Assembly: GCF_000417875.1 (NCBI RefSeq)
Contig: NW_006920870.1
Location: forward strand, 462,769 to 526,768
DNA: 64,000 nt
Reading direction: 5' to 3'
Source: Pseudozyma flocculosa PF-1
Taxonomy: Eukaryota; Basidiomycota; Ustilaginomycetes; Ustilaginales; Ustilaginaceae
How positions within the stretch are numbered: position 1 is the stretch's first letter; the number at the start of each line of letters is the position of its first letter. Below the pieces are notes generated by a model. It did no database searches, was not told the DNA's origin, and worked only from the letters and a program-made list of their open reading frames with translations. A program made the position numbers and the translations under genes. Shown here one piece after another: positions 59,462-64,000 of the stretch.

Positions 59462-61225
59462 CTACGCGCGCATGCGCCTAGAAGCGGGTCGACGAAACCC
59501 GAACCGCTGCACCTTGGCCGTGCTCGTGCCAGACTTTGCCTCGCCACTACCCTTTGCGGGATGCGCATTCGGGCCATTGGTCGTCGTGTTGTAGGTGGAT
59601 CCCGGATCCAGCGGCTCAAACTGCACGGTGCTGTTGCCGTTGCGATACAGGCTCTTCGCAGGCCCTTTGGTGCGATACTTGCTGCCCTCCCCGATCCGCT
59701 CGACCCCGGTCGCCAGGTCCTTGCCGCCAATGGCACGCTCAAAGAGCTCCAAGGCAGCCAGCGGCTGGTAGAAGGGTACCTCGTGGCCACTCTCGTACAC
59801 CCGCACAAAGCTGAACTGGCCGCTCTGCTTGACTTGACCATGCACGATGCCATCGCTTGTCTTCAGGTCGGCGTACCCAGCATCCGAGAAGCCGTCGTGG
59901 TTGACCCCTTCTGCGACGGCTTCGACTCCAAGCCAGTTGCAATTGTAGTCGGCGTCGCCTGCGTACAGGACCACATTGACGCCGGATTGGAGGAGCCTTC
60001 TGACGTTCTTGATGGTGCCGCTCTGGCGTGAATCGTCGCCCGTAGCTCCGAAGGCAGCTCCCACAGTCGGAGAGGATTCGCTGAAATTCTGGAAGGCACC
60101 AATCGCTGCTTGCACCCTCGGCGTGTTGAGGTAGTCGACGTAGAAAGAGTAAGGGAAAGGATCTGGCGAAAGCTCGCGGATGTCGTACTCGTCTCTGTTG
60201 GCGATGTTGTCCAGCGGAGACTCGATGTTGGCCGCACAGAAGTCGTCGGCGGCCTTGCAGACCTCGTCAAGCCCATGAGCGTAGCACTCCTTGACCTGGT
60301 CGACGCAGTTGCCTGGCCCGTAGAGCGCATTGTGGAGCTCAGCTTCCTGCGAAGGCGAATAAGGCTTGTAGTCGTAAGTATTGCCCGGGGACACGGTGAA
60401 GTTGTAGTAGGCCTGGTACTGGAGAAGCGGATCGAACCAGCCATTGCCGATTAAGACAGTCTCGAGCTTGATGTCTATGGCGCCTTTGATCTTCTTTGCG
60501 TTCTGCTCTTCGATGTACGCCCCAAACGTGGGTCCGTAGTGTCCGCCGTAGGACTCGGTCGCGAGATTGAACCCCTTTCGCGAGTACTCGGGGAAGGCGC
60601 CCATAAAGCCTTGCAAAGTTCGCCAGAAGTTGGGCGCCGCCGACTGGGTGCTGTTGGCCGTCAGCGTAGTGACGGGCCGAGAGTAAGTGCCGCACGTGCC
60701 ATACGCTTGCGCGTAATCGGGGCAGGACTCGTCAGGCAGCACGACAATGGAGCTCGAGTTGGGATTGACGTACGCCGGGACGGGTTCGCCGTAAGAGAAA
60801 CCGGTCGTCGTCGGCTGATCAATGAACAGCAGGTTAGAGGCGTTGCTCCAGGAATAAGGGTTGTCGACGACCTCGCCGTTGATGTCGACGCCACAGGGGC
60901 CCAGCTCCTGAAAGAGTCCGATCATCGACGAAGAACCAGGCCCGCCATTGATCCAGACGGTCAACGGCGCTTCCTTGGGATCACCGTTTCGAGCTTCGAA
61001 GAACCAAAAGAAGATGTGCTCGTTGTCCTGGACATCTGCGTAACCCGAGAAGCTCTTGACGCCCGGATTCTGCTCGCAGACACCCGTTTCGACCTGTTTG
61101 TAGCGGACTGGCACGCCAGCATGGCCGACCTTACGAGTTAGATCGGTGGGGCGAGGTACGAATTGGGAAATGGCCGGGCTGGAAGCGAGCGCAAAGAGCG
61201 CAACTAGGAGCTTGGAGGGGAACAT
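59462..61225 (-). CDS. Secreted serine carboxypeptidase (peptidase family S10)
   Basis: An intronless frame of 587 residues. ATG 61225 is chosen because it starts a signal peptide (MFPSKLLVALFALASSPAIS); upstream in-frame Met codons lie beyond or at the TATA element. S10 hallmarks: WINGGPGSSS (substrate carboxylate site, 91-100), nucleophile ESYGGHYGP (Ser225), YAGDADYNCNW with the catalytic Asp (423-426) and ESGHEVPF (His481). There are several sequons and paired Cys. It removes C-terminal residues from peptides at acid pH, outside the cell or in the vacuole. The tail after about 500 is a Gly/Thr/Lys-rich extension ending in RRPASRRMRA, without a hydrophobic anchor. Confidence 0.95.
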   Translation of the reverse strand: MFPSKLLVALFALASSPAISQFVPRPTDLTRKVGHAGVPVRYKQVETGVCEQNPGVKSFSGYADVQDNEHIFFWFFEARNGDPKEAPLTVWINGGPGSSSMIGLFQELGPCGVDINGEVVDNPYSWSNASNLLFIDQPTTTGFSYGEPVPAYVNPNSSSIVVLPDESCPDYAQAYGTCGTYSRPVTTLTANSTQSAAPNFWRTLQGFMGAFPEYSRKGFNLATESYGGHYGPTFGAYIEEQNAKKIKGAIDIKLETVLIGNGWFDPLLQYQAYYNFTVSPGNTYDYKPYSPSQEAELHNALYGPGNCVDQVKECYAHGLDEVCKAADDFCAANIESPLDNIANRDEYDIRELSPDPFPYSFYVDYLNTPRVQAAIGAFQNFSESSPTVGAAFGATGDDSRQSGTIKNVRRLLQSGVNVVLYAGDADYNCNWLGVEAVAEGVNHDGFSDAGYADLKTSDGIVHGQVKQSGQFSFVRVYESGHEVPFYQPLAALELFERAIGGKDLATGVERIGEGSKYRTKGPAKSLYRNGNSTVQFEPLDPGSTYNTTTNGPNAHPAKGSGEAKSGTSTAKVQRFGFRRPASRRMRA

Positions 61226-61291
61226 GGCGCTGCGACGGTCGAGGGGGAGCATTCGGCCGGTCCGCAAGGTGCATACGCTCCGTCCGCACTG

Positions 61292-61298
61292 CTTTATA
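61292..61298 (-). promoter_or_regulatory. TATA-like element of the carboxypeptidase gene
   Basis: TATAAAG on the minus strand, 67 bp upstream of the ATG at 61225. Confidence 0.55.
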
Positions 61299-61534
61299 CT
61301 GTACGAGGCGTTCGACGCTGTCTGTCCCTTATCTTTGCCTTTCTGCAACACATACTACGACTATGTACAGCCAACAGCGCTAGGGTCAAGTTAAAGTTAG
61401 GAGAGCTCACTCCTGTCGGACGGGCTCAACATGCATGCAGCAGTCCTGCTTCGGCATATTTCGCACCGCGGCTGAGACCGAGCCGCCGGTTCACTGTCTT
61501 CCGTTCTCGGCAAGGTGGCTCGGCTCGGATCAGT

Positions 61535-61690
61535 CATGGCTGGCGTCAAAGGGCAGGTAGGTTTGGCCGTGTGTCAACCTACCGTATGTAATCGGGAGAT
61601 CGGGGGTAATCTACACTAAAAATTGGCCGTAGGCAGCCCTACGGCCAAAAAAACAGCAATCTCCTGCACCAGTTTGGGGCCATGGGGCCA
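61535..61690 (+). repeat. Dispersed repeat family, copy A
   Basis: It starts CATGGCTGGCGTCAAAGGGC and contains AATCGGGAGATCGGGGGT and an internal hairpin GGCCGTAGG..CCTACGGCC. It aligns along about 156 bp with the copy at 62648, with many point differences. Confidence 0.75.
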
Positions 61691-61848
61691 CCCACAGCCA
61701 TTTTTCAAGGGGCAGCTACGGCATTTTTAGCCATAGGGCCCCCCGCAGCCCTGGAGCAACCTGTTGGGACTCGGCTGGCAAAGGCCCACGGCTCTTGGAC
61801 GCTAGCCCAGAGCCGAGGCAAGGGTCAGTGCCGCAGCCTAGTCAGGGC

Positions 61849-61884
61849 CCCAAAGTGCGTGGGGCCGGCCCCACGCACTTTGGG
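61849..61884. repeat. 36-bp perfect palindrome
   Basis: The left arm CCCAAAGTGCGTGGGGCC is followed directly by its exact reverse complement. There is no spacer; the centre is GGCC|GGCC-type sequence between 61866 and 61867. Confidence 0.97.
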
Positions 61885-62031
61885 CATACAGCTGCGGCAA
61901 CAAGGCACGCCACTAGGGCTCCTTTGTCGATTGTCCTTAGTATCCTAGTGATCCTACGGTGCAACATCGATTCCCCATTACTCTCCCACAACCTCTCTTG
62001 GTCCACACTCCTCGCCCTCGGCCAACAGCGG

Positions 62032-62335
62032 CATAGCTAGCAGCAGGGTCGGGCCCACTTTCGGTTGTAGGCAGGCTACAATCTAAAATCGGGGATCGAT
62101 CCCTATCTTCAATTTTTCCGATGTAGCCTACCTACAACTAGCTACAATCCAAAATCCGAAATTGGGCCCACCTACGATTTGAGATTCATAGCTAGCAGCA
62201 GGGTGGGGCCCGATTTAGGTTGTAGGCAGGCTACAATCGGAAATTGGGCATCGAATCCTAAGTACGATTTTCTGATGCGCGGCCTAGCTACGATCTAGCT
62301 ACGATCCGACATCGTAGCCCCACCGGCCTGCCTGC
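62032..62335. repeat. Two direct repeats with a 155-bp period and an internal inverted repeat
   Basis: Units start at 62032 and 62187 with CATAGCTAGCAGCAGGGT and share GGTTGTAGGCAGGCTACAAT. In the first unit 62064-62080 and 62122-62138 form a 17-bp inverted repeat with a single mismatch. The second unit diverges after about 60 bp. Confidence 0.8.
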
Positions 62336-62377
62336 CTGCCTGCCTGCCGCCTGACGCTTCCGCACAGTCAATGGCCG

Positions 62378-62427
62378 TCAATCATCGGAATCCTCGGAGA
62401 CAGCTTTCTGAAGATTCCGATGATTGA
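62378..62427. repeat. Hairpin 1: 15-bp perfect stem
   Basis: TCAATCATCGGAATC (62378-62392) pairs with 62413-62427 across a 20-nt loop. Confidence 0.9.
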
Positions 62428-62439
62428 GCTGCTCTTCCT

Positions 62440-62645
62440 CTTTGCTTCCGCCCTGCCTGCCAGCTTGCCAGCCAAGCCAGCCAGCCAGCAGGGCGGGCGG
62501 ACAGGGCAGGCAGGGCAGGGGGCTGGCAAGCTGGCTGGCCGGCTGACTGGCAGGCTCAGGCGGGTGGGCAAGGTGGCTGGCAGGCTGGCAGGCTTGGGCG
62601 GACTGGCTGGCTTGGGCGCACAAGCTGGCTGGCTGACGCGGCTGA
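62440..62645. repeat. CTGGC/GGCAG-type simple sequence
   Basis: An irregular array of CTGGC, GGCAGG and CCAGC units between hairpin 1 and repeat copy B. Confidence 0.8.
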
Positions 62646-62647
62646 CT

Positions 62648-62803
62648 CATAGCTAGCGTCAAAGGGCACCTGGATTTTGGCCATAGGCCACCCTACGGCA
62701 TGTGATCGGGAGATCGGGGGTCATCTACGCTAAAGAATGGCCATAGGGCCACCTACGGCCAAATTCGGCGATCTCCTACGCCCCTTTGGGGCCGTAGGGC
62801 CCC
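62648..62803 (+). repeat. Dispersed repeat family, copy B
   Basis: It starts CATAGCTAGCGTCAAAGGGC and shares GATCGGGAGATCGGGGGT and the GGCC-rich hairpins with copy A. Confidence 0.8.
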
Positions 62804-62939
62804 CTACGGCCCTCTTCTGCCAAGAATGGCCGCTTTTTGCTTATGTCAGCTCAGGGGCCTGCAGATGCGCGTGCGCTGGCCACCCGGCCCTTTGCCAATT
62901 CCATCCGCCCGCCCGTCCACCCATCTCCTGCCCTCCTAC

Positions 62940-63490
62940 CACCACCACCCGACGCCACCTGCCACCACCCACCAGCCAGCCACCAGCCCAGCCACCTGCC
63001 AGCCACTTGCAAGCCCAGGCCAGCCGCATGGCTCAGCCAGCACCCACCAGCCAGCCGCCACTCGAGCCAGCCAGCCGCCAGCCAGCCGTCAGTCCAGCGC
63101 AGCCACCCGCCACTCACCAGCCAGCCGCCAGCCGCCAGCGAGACCCAGCGAGGCCCAGCCAGCCAGCCATCAGCCTACCGTCAGTCAAGCACAGCAGCCA
63201 CCCGCCTGGCTCAGCCAGCTGCCAGCCACTTGCCCGGCCCAGCCAGCAGCCGTCAGCCAGCCGCCCGGCGCAGTTGCCTGGCCCTGCCCCCTCAGGCCAG
63301 CAGCCGCTGCCTGGCCCAGCCAGCCGCCCGTTCAGCGCAGCCGCCAGCCACCAAATCAGCCCAGCCAGCCGCCAGCCGCCAGCGAGGCCCAGCCAGCCGA
63401 CACCTGAGCCGTCAGTCCAGCCACCTGGCCGGCCCAGCCAGCTGGCCAAGCCAGCCGGCCGAGCCAGCCAGCCAGCGCAGCGCAGCTGCC
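62940..63490. repeat. CAGCCAGC-type satellite-like simple sequence
   Basis: About 550 bp dominated by CAGCCAGCCGCCAG-like units of irregular spacing. It is strongly strand-asymmetric (C/A-rich on the plus strand) and generates long Pro/Ala/Ser/Gln frames. Confidence 0.85.
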
Positions 63491-63547
63491 TTGCTGCTTG
63501 CTTCCACCCCACTACCTCGCCGCTGCTTCCACGTGCTTCTGCCTGCC

Positions 63548-63606
63548 GCCGTCAATCATCGGAAACGTCAGAGAGGCCCTCTCCGGCGTCTCTGATGATT
63601 GACGGC
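63548..63606. repeat. Hairpin 2: 13-bp stem with nested inner palindrome
   Basis: GCCGTCAATCATC (63548-63560) pairs with 63594-63606. The loop contains a nested GAGAGG-C-CCTCTC palindrome. The left arm shares 16 nt (CCGTCAATCATCGGAA) with hairpin 1. Confidence 0.9.
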
Positions 63607-63954
63607 CACTGAAGGCCTTGCTTCCGCTCCGCCTCATTTGAGTTAACCGTTGCCGCTCTTCTTCTGCCTCTCTGCTGCGCACCGTTGCTGACTCCTTTGC
63701 TCCTGTCTTCCTTTTGCTGCTCCTCCCTCACCGCCTTGCTTTGCTGCTGACAATGTTCTACCACCGTTGCTGCTGCTGCTCTGCCGCCTGCCTTTCTGCC
63801 TGCTTGCCCTCCACCCATCAATGCTATCGCCGTGCCGCCGCACATCAGTGTACCTAGATTTTGCAATAGAATGCCTGCAGAATACATACAGCTGTGAAGC
63901 GAAGGTAGGCCTACCGTAAGCGCTGCGAGGGTCAACTACGGCCAAAAATGCCGT

Positions 63955-64000
63955 CATAGCTAGCGTCAAAGGGCACCTGAAATTTGGCCGTAGGCCACCC
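63955..64000 (+). repeat. Dispersed repeat family, copy C (cut by window end)
   Basis: It starts CATAGCTAGCGTCAAAGGGC, identical to copy B over its first 23 nt, then TTTGGCCGTAGGCCACCC, and runs out of the window. Confidence 0.8.

Larger units (their letters stand above)
62372..63608. mobile_element. Candidate non-autonomous element bounded by 15-bp inverted repeats
   Basis: The left end TGGCCGTCAATCATC (62372-62386) is the exact reverse complement of the right end at 63594-63608. Each end is itself part of a hairpin. The interior holds CTGG/CAGC simple sequence and copy B of the dispersed repeat, with no coding capacity. No clear target-site duplication is visible, so this may be two independent hairpin elements in opposite orientation. 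Confidence 0.35.
61226..64000. other. Gene-free repeat-rich region
   Basis: After the carboxypeptidase promoter (to about 61400) the sequence changes character. It is made of imperfect short repeats around GGCCGTAGG/CCTACGGCC, palindromes, hairpins and CAGC/CTGG simple sequence. Frames here (for example across 62740-63610) are Pro/Ala/Gln/Ser-rich translations of the simple repeats. No transposase or reverse transcriptase motif is present. Confidence 0.7.

Noticed and set aside
62737..63612. 291-codon and overlapping Pro/Ala/Ser/Gln-rich frames
   Set aside because: Translations of CAGCCAGC simple sequence in all three frames; no signal of selection.
62032..64000. CRISPR-like array from regularly recurring CATAGCTAGC
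   Set aside because: Copies are few, irregularly spaced and in a fungal genome; the repeats extend far beyond a short direct repeat.

Overview
The window is nuclear DNA of a GC-rich fungus. The short introns (mostly 75-200 nt) with GTGAGT/GTAAGC donors and CAG acceptors, the compact gene packing and the protein set (GPI-anchored phospholipase B, PIM1-type Lon, XRN1, APC6/CDC16, GIN4-type kinase, ABCD transporter) fit a basidiomycete. A smut-type Ustilaginomycotina is my inference from base composition and protein style; no marker here proves it. There is one 507-base run of N inside the XRN1 gene.

Layout. 1-464: N-terminus of an unidentified minus-strand gene that leaves the window. 2.7-12.2 kb: secreted phospholipase B (+), a secreted repeat protein (-) and a GIN4/HSL1-like kinase with a C-terminal KA1-like region (-). 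12.2-15.8 kb: a gene-poor stretch with a CCTG microsatellite. 15.8-22.1 kb: three plus-strand genes, a CENP-O/Mcm21-like kinetochore protein, a METTL16-type RNA methyltransferase with an 11-nt microexon, and an extended SDR reductase. 22.3-26.7 kb: APC6/CDC16 (-). 27.7-33.8 kb: two plus-strand membrane-anchored proteins, one with a split CS (p23/NudC-like) domain. 34-38.7 kb: a small minus-strand ORF, a small protein with a predicted dual-acylation N-terminus (ATG-only first exon), and a medium-chain reductase. 39.4-49.5 kb: XRN1 (-) and mitochondrial Lon (+), divergent. 49.8-56.4 kb: a 49-residue CxxC protein (-), a peroxisomal ABCD half-transporter (+), an unidentified 228-residue protein (-) and mitochondrial ribosomal protein bL33m (+). 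56.6-61.2 kb: a disordered protein with DPW and acidic/aromatic motifs (-) and a secreted serine carboxypeptidase (-). 61.2-64 kb: a repeat-rich, gene-free tail with palindromes, hairpins, dispersed copies of one repeat family and CAGC-type simple sequence.

Most genes are independent housekeeping genes, and I see no biosynthetic cluster, defence locus or toxin system. The exon structures of eleven genes were rebuilt by hand from splice signals and family conservation, so several proteins here (METTL16, CENP-O, bL33m, the CxxC protein, the acylated small protein, the 228-residue protein) are not visible as single open frames. The least explained DNA is the last 2.6 kb. The most unusual coding observations are the METTL16 microexon, the ATG-only exon of the acylated protein and the split CS domain.
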